A DNA stretch of 22,873 nt from Rhodospirillaceae bacterium UBA6219 (GTDB taxonomy: Bacteria > Pseudomonadota > Alphaproteobacteria > Rhodospirillales > Magnetospirillaceae): NCBI GenBank assembly GCA_002435715.1, contig DISD01000056.1, positions 1-22,873 of the forward strand. The letters run 5' to 3'. The notes below the pieces were generated by a model that was not told the DNA's origin, did not search any database, and worked only from the letters and a program-made list of their open reading frames with translations. Positions 8,034 through 14,541 of this stretch are shown here, in pieces; positions within the stretch are counted from its first letter, which is position 1; each line of letters opens with the position of its first letter. The position numbers were made by a program, and so were the translations under genes.

Positions 8034-8642
8034 GACCACCTGGACCACGGTGTCGATGGCGGTCAGGCGCAACAATTCCCGCACCGACCCCGTCGGTCCG
8101 CCCAGAACCAGTTCCTTGCCGGTTTTGCGCAATTCATCCGCCACCGTCATGATCAGCGACACGCCGATGGAATCGATGAAGCGCAACTGCCCCATGTCCA
8201 ACACCAAGGTGCGATAATCGCCATCCATGGCCGATTGGATCACCGGCAGGAACACCCCTTGGTCACGGACCCGGAAATCACCGGCCAGGGCGATGCGGGC
8301 TTCGCCGCCATAATTGTGCAGCGGGCTGATGCGCAGGCTGTCGTCCCCATGGTGGAAAAAATCAAAGGCGATGCGCGACAACACGTCGGCCACCGCGCCA
8401 TGCGGGCTGATCAGTTCAAGCTTGGCCCCGGCCTGTTCGGCAGCGTCACGGGCCAAGGCGATCAGGCCGATGCCATAGGAATCCAAATAATCCAGTCCCG
8501 ACAAGTCGAAACGAACCCACGGCAACCGGTTTGCCGCGATTTCGGCGACAATGGCTTCGAAAGCGCTGGAATCACGGAAGGTCAGGCGACCTTCGAAAAG
8601 ATACACCAGGCACGATGGATCGGATTGTCGTGTGCTGTTCAT
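8022..8642 (-). CDS. tandem STAS-domain protein (anti-sigma factor antagonist-like)
   Basis: The 206-residue soluble protein consists of two STAS domains, about residues 8-100 and 108-206. Each carries the Asp-Ser motif that in SpoIIAA-type proteins holds the phosphorylated serine: LDSYGIG (Ser55) and IDSIGVS (Ser158). Both sites are intact. STAS proteins switch partner kinases or anti-sigma factors by phosphorylation; others serve as scaffolds in signalling complexes. A good Shine-Dalgarno (GAGGAG on the minus strand, 8650-8655) precedes the ATG. No RsbW/SpoIIAB-like kinase or PP2C phosphatase gene is in the window, so the partner is unknown. It converges on the hybrid kinase gene with a 12-base gap. 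Most stand-alone STAS proteins have one domain, so the doubled form is notable. Confidence 0.85.
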   Translation of the reverse strand: MNSTRQSDPSCLVYLFEGRLTFRDSSAFEAIVAEIAANRLPWVRFDLSGLDYLDSYGIGLIALARDAAEQAGAKLELISPHGAVADVLSRIAFDFFHHGDDSLRISPLHNYGGEARIALAGDFRVRDQGVFLPVIQSAMDGDYRTLVLDMGQLRFIDSIGVSLIMTVADELRKTGKELVLGGPTGSVRELLRLTAIDTVVQVVETA

Positions 8643-8784
8643 ACTGAGCTCCTCACCAAACGCCCTGGATAAATTAAAACTATAGTATCGATAACTCTGC
8701 GCGAGAAATGATTTTCACCCCCCTAGCCTTCATCCCCGCCATGCGCTAAACCAGTGCTTCACTCGTTAACTGACCGGGGTTCCC

Positions 8785-9273
8785 ATGCCATCCTTCGACA
8801 TCGTCTCCAAGACCGACATGGCCGAAGTGGACAACGCCATCGCCGGCATCGAACGCGAAATCACCACGCGCTTTGATTTCAAGGGTGCCAAATGCAGCCT
8901 GGAACGCAAGGATCAGGTCATCACCATCGTCGCCGACGACAACACCAAGCTGTCGCAGATGCACGACTTCCTGAAGGTCTACTTCACCCGTCGCAAGGTC
9001 GACCCCAAGGCTCTGGACTTCAGCAAGGCGCCGGAAAAGGCCAGCGGCAACACGCTGCGTCATGACGTCACCGTCAAGCAGGGCATTGGCCAGGACGTCG
9101 CCAAGAAATTGGTCAAGATGATCAAGGACAGCAAGATCAAGGTCCAGGCGGCGATCCAGGGCGACGAATTGCGGGTGAGTGGCAAAAAACGCGACGACCT
9201 GCAGGAAGCCATTGCCCTGCTGCGCGACTTCGACGCCGAACAGCCGCTGCAATACGTCAACTTCCGCGACTAG
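8785..9273 (+). CDS. yajQ: YajQ-family (UPF0234) nucleotide-binding protein
   Basis: Predicted 162-residue protein, the standard family length. The N-terminus MPSFDIVSKTDMAEVDNAI, the segment TTRFDFKG, and the C-terminal QPLQYVNFRD are hallmarks of the family. YajQ proteins bind nucleic acids or nucleotides, and some bind cyclic-di-GMP and act as transcription co-regulators; which applies here cannot be read from the sequence. It is monocistronic: the upstream neighbour is divergent (142-bp spacer) and the downstream chemoreceptor gene is convergent, 30 bases away. GGGG at 8775-8778 is a weak Shine-Dalgarno for ATG 8785. Confidence 0.93.
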   Translation: MPSFDIVSKTDMAEVDNAIAGIEREITTRFDFKGAKCSLERKDQVITIVADDNTKLSQMHDFLKVYFTRRKVDPKALDFSKAPEKASGNTLRHDVTVKQGIGQDVAKKLVKMIKDSKIKVQAAIQGDELRVSGKKRDDLQEAIALLRDFDAEQPLQYVNFRD

Positions 9274-9303
9274 GGGTTAATGGGCAATGGGCCGGCCCGT
9301 CTC

Positions 9304-10785
9304 CTAGCGCGCCAGGACATGGGCCGCATCCTTGGTCTTGCCGACCGCCTGCTCGACCTGGACCAGCGCCCCGGTGATTTCGGTGATGTTGCCCGAGATG
9401 GTTTCCACCGTCCCAGCCGCCGATTGCATGTTCATGGACATGTCACGGGTCACCGCGCTTTGTTCCTCGACCGCCGACGCCGTCGCCTCCACATAATTCT
9501 GAACCTGCGAAATGGCGCCACGGATACCTTCCAGGGTCCCGACCACTTCGTTGGCGACACTTTGCACACCGGCGATTTCCCGGCCGATATTGGCCGTGGC
9601 GTGGGCCGCCTGATTGGCCAATTGCTTGACTTCGTTGGCGACCACGGCAAAGCCGCGACCGGCATCGCCGGCCCGCGCCGATTCGATGGCGGCGTTCAAG
9701 GACAGCAAATTGATCTTGCTGGCGATGTTTTGGATCATGCTGACGATGCCACTCATGGCGGCGGCCACATCCACCAGTTTCTGGGTCGCCCCCCCGGCTT
9801 CGACGATTTGCTGACTGGCCCGGTCGCTGGCTTCCTGCGACTTGGTCATCGAGCTGGAAATCTCGGTGATCGAGGCGGCCATTTCCTCCGCCGCCGAAGC
9901 CACCGCCTGAACGTTGGCCGACGCCATGGCGACCGCTTGGGCGGTGGAGGCCGAGCAGTCGTTGACCACGTGGAGCGAGGCGTCGATCTCGGTGAAATTG
10001 ACGTCGATCAGATCCTTCAGCTTGTTCAGCAAAGCGACCTGTTCGGTGATGTTGGTGGCGACCTTGACCACTTTATAGGGCTTCCCCGCAGGGTCCAGGA
10101 TGGGATTGTAGGAGGCTTCGATCCACACTTCGCGCCCATCCTTGCCGAAGCGGCGGAACTGACTGCGTTGAAACCGGCCTTGCCGCAGGGCGGCCCAAAA
10201 GTCGCGATAATCCTGGCTGGCGCCATATTCGGTATCAACGAACATGGAATGGTGCTTGCCTAAAATCTCGGCCAAGCCATACCCCATGGTGTCCAGGAAG
10301 TTCTGGTTGGCGTCCAAGATGGTGCCATCCAAAGTGAAACTGATCATCGCCTGCGAGCGGTCGATGGCATCGACGGTGCCGGAAAGGTCGGCCAGATGCA
10401 TCTTCTGTTCGGTGACGTCCACAGCGAACTTGACCACCTTGCACAAAGTGCCGTTTCGGTCGCGAATGGGATTGTAGGACGCCTCGATCCACACTTCGTG
10501 TCCGCCCTTGCCCAGACGCTTGTACTGGGCCGTGTCGGCTTCGCCGCGTTTCAGTTTTTCCCAGAACCGTCCATAGGCATCGCTGTCCCTGTAAGCCGGC
10601 TCGACGAACATCGAATGATGGCGCCCGCGTATTTCGCTCAATTCATAGCCCATGACTTTCAGGAAATTGGCGTTGGCGTCCAACACCATCCCGTCCATGG
10701 AGAATTCGATTACCGCCTGAGAGTTGTAAACGGCATCAAGAAACGCCTTGACCTCGACACCATTATCGATAGGGAAAATGCGCAT
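9304..10785 (-). CDS. soluble methyl-accepting chemotaxis protein with two PAS domains
   Basis: The 493-residue protein has no membrane segment and no HAMP domain. Two similar PAS domains lie at about residues 17-128 and 139-250. They share HHSMFV, the stretch VWIEASYNPI and a TEQ end, which suggests a tandem duplication. The rest is the cytoplasmic MCP signalling helical hairpin; its tip spans about 352-390 with INLLSLNAAIESARAGDAGR and GFAVVANEVKQLA, the CheA/CheW contact region. The layout resembles Aer-less redox receptors and BdlA-type proteins, so an internal energy, redox or ligand cue is likely, but no cofactor can be assigned. The start ATG 10785 has a good Shine-Dalgarno (AGGAG, seven bases away). 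A 15-bp palindrome lies 24-38 bases upstream of the ATG. The protein ends AAHVLAR, with no CheR-binding pentapeptide. Confidence 0.92.
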   Translation of the reverse strand: MRIFPIDNGVEVKAFLDAVYNSQAVIEFSMDGMVLDANANFLKVMGYELSEIRGRHHSMFVEPAYRDSDAYGRFWEKLKRGEADTAQYKRLGKGGHEVWIEASYNPIRDRNGTLCKVVKFAVDVTEQKMHLADLSGTVDAIDRSQAMISFTLDGTILDANQNFLDTMGYGLAEILGKHHSMFVDTEYGASQDYRDFWAALRQGRFQRSQFRRFGKDGREVWIEASYNPILDPAGKPYKVVKVATNITEQVALLNKLKDLIDVNFTEIDASLHVVNDCSASTAQAVAMASANVQAVASAAEEMAASITEISSSMTKSQEASDRASQQIVEAGGATQKLVDVAAAMSGIVSMIQNIASKINLLSLNAAIESARAGDAGRGFAVVANEVKQLANQAAHATANIGREIAGVQSVANEVVGTLEGIRGAISQVQNYVEATASAVEEQSAVTRDMSMNMQSAAGTVETISGNITEITGALVQVEQAVGKTKDAAHVLAR

Positions 10786-10951
10786 CAGACACTCCTAACT
10801 CTGCGACAACCTATGCCATAGGTATCGCCAGGATTGCCGATATCAACCTTAAAAATTTTATTTTTTATGGTGTGCGCAATGCGTTCTTACTACGTTTTCT
10901 ACCAATTACATCATTGTTTCAATTTTCAACATCCATTCACACACACTATCC
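10786..10951. other. AT-rich intergenic region between chemoreceptor and lipoprotein genes
   Basis: This 166-bp spacer contains the 15-bp palindrome and an AT-rich segment (10850-10950) unlike the surrounding coding DNA. It must hold the chemoreceptor promoter on the minus strand. I see no convincing -35/-10, sigma-28 or FNR site and no clear terminator for the lipoprotein gene. Confidence 0.5.
10809..10823. repeat. 15-bp palindrome upstream of the chemoreceptor gene
   Basis: ACCTATGCCATAGGT is a perfect palindrome with 7-bp arms and one central base, 24-38 bases before the chemoreceptor start codon. It could be an operator or a leader hairpin. Confidence 0.55.
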
Positions 10952-11587
10952 TTAGACATTAAAGGAAGACACCCACCCATCACTGCCGTCAGTTCTTGAC
11001 TTCGGAGCCGACACGTCGGCGGGATCGGCTTCGTAATCCTGGTCTTCCGGGGGACAGGACAGGGTTTCGGGACGGCTCCACGCCTGATCCACGTAGATCT
11101 GCCAATCCCGCTCGTTGGCGTCATAGGTTTCATAGCCCGCCCCATCCTTGCAGGTTTGGGCCGACACCGATTGGCCGGGGCCGATGACCACCACCGCCCC
11201 TTTTTTCAGCGTGCAGACGGCGACCCGTTTCAGCTCGTTCCACGTCCCGCATATCTCGTAGGCGCGGCGATAGCCTTCACGCGTCCCTTTCGGCTTGTCG
11301 AAAGCCCACCAACCGCCCAGGCGATTGGAACGCATTCCCGGCTGCGGTCCGCTCCACATGCGATAGACCGTCATATCCTGGCTCAGGCGGATCACCTGGG
11401 CCTGGCTGACGCCCCCCGAACCGGGTGGCTTTTCAGCGACTCCGACATTGGCGCCGGCCCAATCCGGGTCCGACGTCGCGACAACCTCGACCTTGCCCAG
11501 AATTTGAACAGGCAGCGTGGGCGCCGTAACGACGGCACCACCGACACACCCGACCAACAGCAAAAGCAGCAACCCGAATAGGCGCAT
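10952..11587 (-). CDS. hypothetical lipoprotein
   Basis: I do not recognise this 211-residue protein. It starts with a short leucine-rich signal and a lipobox, LVGC, which would make Cys14 the lipid-modified residue of a membrane-anchored lipoprotein. The mature part has four more cysteines (113, 125, 146, 178), which may form two disulfides in the periplasm, and an acidic, low-complexity C-terminus (about 178-200). No enzymatic motif is visible. ATG 11587 is preceded by a GAGG Shine-Dalgarno. It is transcribed away from the nitrate operon and shares the 383-bp intergenic region with it. Coding potential is supported by the signal/lipobox start, the length, and the absence of a better frame. 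Confidence 0.75.
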   Translation of the reverse strand: MRLFGLLLLLLVGCVGGAVVTAPTLPVQILGKVEVVATSDPDWAGANVGVAEKPPGSGGVSQAQVIRLSQDMTVYRMWSGPQPGMRSNRLGGWWAFDKPKGTREGYRRAYEICGTWNELKRVAVCTLKKGAVVVIGPGQSVSAQTCKDGAGYETYDANERDWQIYVDQAWSRPETLSCPPEDQDYEADPADVSAPKSRTDGSDGWVSSFNV

Positions 11588-11763
11588 GACAACCTCAGGA
11601 TATGCGAATCCCAGGATATATACACCTTAAACGGGATTTACGCCATTTGCTCGGCGCCACCGCTCTGTCTATTTTTTATACAAGCCTGCGGTTGATGGCT
11701 TTTTTTTGTGCAATTCACTTCGCAGACGCACACGGCAATTCGCGGTTTTCCCTCACATCCTGT
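11588..11763. promoter_or_regulatory. upstream control region of the nitrate operon and divergent lipoprotein gene
   Basis: This relatively AT-rich region has no supported gene. It holds a direct repeat GCAATTC (11710-11716 and 11735-11741, 25 bp apart, at about -81 and -56 from the predicted nrtA start site), a loosely matching TGTGC/GCACA dyad (11707-11711, 11728-11732), and a small stem AAGCC/GGCTT followed by a T-run (11682-11707). An enhancer for the sigma-54 activator is expected here, but I find no clean NtrC dyad. Confidence 0.45.
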
Positions 11764-11780
11764 TTGGCACGCGACTTGCG
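11764..11780 (+). promoter_or_regulatory. sigma-54 (-24/-12) promoter of the nitrate operon
   Basis: TTGGCACG-CGAC-TTGCG matches the sigma-54 consensus TGGCACG-N4-TTGC. The invariant GG (11766-11767) and GC (11778-11779) are separated by exactly 10 bases. The predicted transcription start is near 11791, 12 bases before the first leader hairpin. Confidence 0.88.
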
Positions 11781-11802
11781 TATAGGGTCGTCGCAAGCGA
11801 AA

Positions 11803-11886
11803 CGCTCAACGGCGAGCGGTTAGCTCCGAAATAGAACTTCCCCCTGGCGATGCCGCTTGGCGGGAAATTGGAACAACGGCGTTCCA
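11803..11886 (+). promoter_or_regulatory. ANTAR-type antitermination leader: two hairpins with identical hexaloops
   Basis: P1: stem CGCTC/GAGCG (11803-11807, 11814-11818) closes loop AACGGC (11808-11813). P2: stem TGGAAC/GTTCCA (11869-11874, 11881-11886) closes an identical loop AACGGC (11875-11880). Paired hairpins with hexanucleotide loops carrying A at position 1 and G at position 4 are the known target of ANTAR-domain antiterminators such as NasR and NasT. The 3' arm of P2 is also part of the 5' arm of the following terminator, so P2 and the terminator exclude each other. Binding of a NasT-like protein should therefore allow readthrough into nrtA. Confidence 0.82.
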
Positions 11887-11946
11887 CGGATTGCGTCTCT
11901 GGCGACAGAGGTCACGCAGCCCCGTGGAACGCCGTTTTTGTTTTTT
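11875..11946 (+). terminator. leader terminator (attenuator) of the nitrate operon
   Basis: The 15-base arms AACGGCGTTCCACGG (11875-11889) and CCGTGGAACGCCGTT (11922-11936) are exact reverse complements. Inside are further pairs, TGCGT/ACGCA and CTCTG/CAGAG, closed by a GCGA tetraloop. The 3' side runs into TTTTTGTTTTTT (11935-11946). It lies wholly between the sigma-54 promoter and the nrtA start, so it acts on leader transcripts. The TGGAAC at 11925-11930 repeats the 5' arm of P2 and competes with it for the same partner. Confidence 0.9.
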
Positions 11947-11970
11947 CACCTCGCTGACAAGGGACCAGAG

Positions 11971-13380
11971 ATGATGAGCAAGACGGTGTTTCGCAAATCC
12001 CTAACCCGCCGCGCCACCCTGGGGCTGGCCATGGCCGCCTCGCTGTGTGCCGCCCTGCCGCTCTCGGCCCAGGCCAAGGCTCTGAAGGTGGAAAAAGACG
12101 AGCTGAAGCTGGGCTTCATCAAGCTGACCGACATGGCGCCGCTGGCCATCGCCAAGGAAAAGGGTTTCTTCGAGGACGAAGGCCTGTATGTCACCTTGGA
12201 ACCCCAGGCCAATTGGAAGGTCCTGCTGGACCGCGTCATCTCGGGTGAATTGGACGGCGCCCACATGTTGGCCGGCCAACCCTTGGGCGCCACCATCGGT
12301 TACGGCACCAAGGCCCATGTGGTCACCGCCTTCTCCATGGATCTGAACGGCAACGGCATCACCGTCTCCAACGACGTGTGGGACGCCATGAAGCCGTTCC
12401 TGCCCAAGGACAAGGACGGCAAGGTCGTCCACCCCATCAAGGCCGACGCCCTGAAGAAGGTCATCGACCAGTACAAGACCGCCGGCAAGCCCTTCAACAT
12501 GGGCATGGTGTTCCCGGTCTCGACCCACAATTACGAACTGCGTTACTGGCTGGCCGCCGGTGGCATCAATCCCGGTTTCTACAGCCCCGACAACGTCACC
12601 GGCCAGATCAGCGCCGACGCCCTGTTGTCGGTGACGCCGCCGCCCCAGATGCCCGCCACCATGGAAGCCGGCACCATCAACGGTTATTGCGTCGGTGAAC
12701 CCTGGAACCAGGCCGCCGTGTTCAAGGGCATCGGCGTGCCTGTCATCACCGATTATGAAATCTGGAAGAACAACCCGGAAAAGGTGTTCGGCGTCACCAA
12801 GGACTGGGCCGACAAGAACCCCAACACCCATCTGGCGCTGGTCAAGGCGCTGATCCGTGCCGGTCAGTGGCTGGATGAAAACAACAACGCCAACCGCGAA
12901 GAAGCGGTGAAGATTTTGGCCAAGCCCGAATATGTGGGCGCCGACGCCAAGGTCATCGCCAATTCCATGACCGGCACCTTCGAATACGAAAAGGGCGACA
13001 AGCGCGAAGTCCCCGACTTCAACGTCTTCTTCCGCCATTACGCCACCTATCCGTTCTATTCCGACGCCGTCTGGTATCTGTCGCAGATGCGCCGCTGGGG
13101 CCAGATCGGCGAAGCCAAGCCCGATGCCTGGTACGCCGACACGGCCAAAAGCGTCTATCGCCCCGACATCTATCTGTCGGCCGCCAAGATGCTGATCGAC
13201 GAGGGCAAGGCCAAGCAAGCCGACTTCCCCTTCGGTACCGACGGCTATCGCGCCCCCACTTCGGACTTCATTGACGGCATCGCCTATGACGGCAAGAAGC
13301 CCAACGATTACCTCAAAAGCCTGGCCATCGGCCTGAAGAACAACCAAAGCGTCAACGGCAACAAGGTCGTGAGCAAGTAA
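11971..13380 (+). CDS. nrtA: nitrate ABC transporter, substrate-binding protein
   Basis: The 469-residue protein has an N-terminal signal with twin arginines (Arg13-Arg14 in LTRRATLGLA), a hydrophobic stretch and a likely cleavage after AQA near residue 35, suggesting Tat export. The mature protein belongs to the NrtA/CmpA family: KLGFIKLTDMAPLAIAKEKG, WKVLLDRVISGELDGAHML with Trp82, AGQPLG, STHNYELRYWL with His186, and NGYCVGEPWNQA. It should capture nitrate (or nitrite) in the periplasm for NrtB and NrtCD. ATG 11971 is preceded by AAGGGA at 11959-11964; ATG 11974 is an alternative. An in-frame TTG at 11857 would start inside the leader hairpins and is rejected. A NasS-type cytoplasmic sensor is unlikely because of the export signal. 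Confidence 0.93.
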   Translation: MMSKTVFRKSLTRRATLGLAMAASLCAALPLSAQAKALKVEKDELKLGFIKLTDMAPLAIAKEKGFFEDEGLYVTLEPQANWKVLLDRVISGELDGAHMLAGQPLGATIGYGTKAHVVTAFSMDLNGNGITVSNDVWDAMKPFLPKDKDGKVVHPIKADALKKVIDQYKTAGKPFNMGMVFPVSTHNYELRYWLAAGGINPGFYSPDNVTGQISADALLSVTPPPQMPATMEAGTINGYCVGEPWNQAAVFKGIGVPVITDYEIWKNNPEKVFGVTKDWADKNPNTHLALVKALIRAGQWLDENNNANREEAVKILAKPEYVGADAKVIANSMTGTFEYEKGDKREVPDFNVFFRHYATYPFYSDAVWYLSQMRRWGQIGEAKPDAWYADTAKSVYRPDIYLSAAKMLIDEGKAKQADFPFGTDGYRAPTSDFIDGIAYDGKKPNDYLKSLAIGLKNNQSVNGNKVVSK

Positions 13381-13385
13381 GACGC

Positions 13386-13414
13386 ATGGGCGCGGGCCCC
13401 CGGCCCGCCCCCAT
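13386..13414 (+). repeat. intercistronic hairpin between nrtA and nrtB
   Basis: ATGGGCGCGGGCC (13386-13398) and GGCCCGCCCCCAT (13402-13414) form 12 base pairs with one C-C mismatch around a CCC loop, starting 5 bases after the nrtA stop. No T-run follows, so it is more likely an mRNA-stabilising or processing hairpin than a terminator. Confidence 0.7.
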
Positions 13415-13430
13415 CAGCGCCAGCCCCACC

Positions 13431-13435
13431 AAGGA
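13431..13435 (+). promoter_or_regulatory. Shine-Dalgarno that fixes the nrtB start
   Basis: AAGGA overlaps the first in-frame ATG (13435) and stands 8 bases before the second (13444), which is therefore the better start. Confidence 0.65.
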
Positions 13436-13443
13436 TGACCCCC

Positions 13444-14526
13444 ATGACCAGCATTTCGCAGACCGCCGGAAAGGCCCCCATGACCAAGCGTTCCCCCCCC
13501 AGCCTGCTTCCCCTGGCGCTGAAGGTCGCCGCCGGCCTGTCCCTGGTGGGACTGGGCTGGACCGCGCCGCTGATCCGTCTGGCCGCCGGCGACAATCCGC
13601 GCCAGCAGGCCCAGGAATTGTGGCGCCAGCTGGGTATCCCGCTTTTGTCCATCGGTTTGTTCCTGCTGGCTTGGGGCGCCCTGGCACCCAAGGTGCAGAC
13701 CTCGCTGGGCGCCATCCCCGGCCCGGCCCAGGTGTGGGAACAGGTGATCGTCCTGGTCGCCGACCACAATGCCGAACGCGCCAAGGAAGCCACCTTCTAC
13801 GAACGCCAGGAAAAGCGGAACGCCCAATTGCTGGCCGAAGATTCCAAGACGGAAGTCAAGATCCGCAAATATACCGGCAAGCCCACTTATGTGGACCAGA
13901 TCTGGACCAGCCTGAAGACCGTGTTCATGGGCTTCATCCTGGCCACATTGGTCGCCGTGCCGCTGGGCGTGGCCTCGGGCCTGTCCAAGGCGGCGTCCGC
14001 CGCACTGAACCCCTTGATCCAGATTTTCAAGCCGGTCTCGCCGCTGGCCTGGCTGCCCATCGTCACCATGGTGGTCAGCGCCCTTTATGTCAGCGACGAC
14101 CCATGGTTCGAAAAGAGCTTCCTGAACTCGGCCATCACCGTGACCCTGTGTTCGCTGTGGGCGACGCTCATCAACACCGCTGTCGGCGTCGCCTCCATCG
14201 ACAAGGATCTGATGAATGTGGGCCGGGTCTTGAACCTGTCGTGGTTCACCACGGTTCGTAAGTTGGTGCTGCCGTCGTCGCTCCCTTACATCTTCACCGG
14301 TTTGCGCCTGTCCTTGGGCGTGGGCTGGATGGTGCTGATCGCCGCCGAAATGCTGGCCCAGAACCCCGGCCTCGGCAAGTTCGTGTGGGACGAGTTCCAA
14401 AACGGGTCGTCCAGTTCGCTGGCCAAGATCATGGTCGCGGTCTTCACCATCGGCATCATCGGCTTCCTGCTCGACCGCCTGATGTACGCCCTGCAATCCA
14501 TGTTCACCTTCTCCGCCACTCGCTGA
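13444..14526 (+). CDS. nrtB: nitrate ABC transporter, permease
   Basis: Predicted 360-residue inner-membrane permease (363 from ATG 13435). About six or seven hydrophobic segments are visible, including LLPLALKVAAGLSLVGLGW, LLSIGLFLLAWGALAP, FMGFILATLVAVPLGVASG and IMVAVFTIGIIGFLLDRLM. A charged stretch of about 60 residues (TFYERQEKRNAQLLAEDSK and onward to YTGKPTYVDQ) sits between the second and third. The EAA-type coupling loop that contacts the ATPase is VGRVLNLSWFTTVRKLVLPS. It should form the nitrate channel with NrtCD. The gene is separated from nrtA by 63 bases that contain a stable hairpin, and lies 15 bases before nrtCD. Confidence 0.92.
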   Translation: MTSISQTAGKAPMTKRSPPSLLPLALKVAAGLSLVGLGWTAPLIRLAAGDNPRQQAQELWRQLGIPLLSIGLFLLAWGALAPKVQTSLGAIPGPAQVWEQVIVLVADHNAERAKEATFYERQEKRNAQLLAEDSKTEVKIRKYTGKPTYVDQIWTSLKTVFMGFILATLVAVPLGVASGLSKAASAALNPLIQIFKPVSPLAWLPIVTMVVSALYVSDDPWFEKSFLNSAITVTLCSLWATLINTAVGVASIDKDLMNVGRVLNLSWFTTVRKLVLPSSLPYIFTGLRLSLGVGWMVLIAAEMLAQNPGLGKFVWDEFQNGSSSSLAKIMVAVFTIGIIGFLLDRLMYALQSMFTFSATR

Positions 14527-14541
14527 TCGGGACGACTTGCC

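Noticed and set aside
8692..8701. TAACTCTGCG shared with 10796-10805 upstream of two minus-strand genes
   Set aside because: Only 10 bp, at different distances from the start codons (in one case overlapping the Shine-Dalgarno), so it is probably chance.
9289..9298. GGGCCGGCCC palindrome between yajQ and the chemoreceptor gene
   Set aside because: Short GC-only palindrome without a T-run; common by chance at this base composition.
10829..10845. FNR-like site in the chemoreceptor upstream region (TTG...CAA)
   Set aside because: The two half-sites are 7 bases apart instead of 8 and the inner AT pairs are incomplete.
10815..10860. Sigma-28 (flagellar) promoter for the chemoreceptor
   Set aside because: TAAGGTTG and GGCGATAC resemble the two boxes but are about 14 bases apart instead of 11.
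11682..11707. AAGCC/GGCTT stem followed by T8 as a + strand terminator
   Set aside because: Stem of only five pairs with a ten-base loop, and no + strand transcript is expected to end there.
11602..11823. Possible 73-residue gene on the + strand
   Set aside because: It runs through the sigma-54 promoter and the first ANTAR hairpin, has no Shine-Dalgarno or family match, and is better explained as regulatory DNA.
11857..11970. N-terminal extension of nrtA from TTG 11857
   Set aside because: It would translate the P2 hairpin and terminator; the export signal and a good Shine-Dalgarno place the start at 11971.
11971..13380. NasS-type cytoplasmic nitrate sensor instead of NrtA
   Set aside because: The twin-arginine signal and cleavage site indicate export, and the gene is followed directly by permease and ATPase genes.
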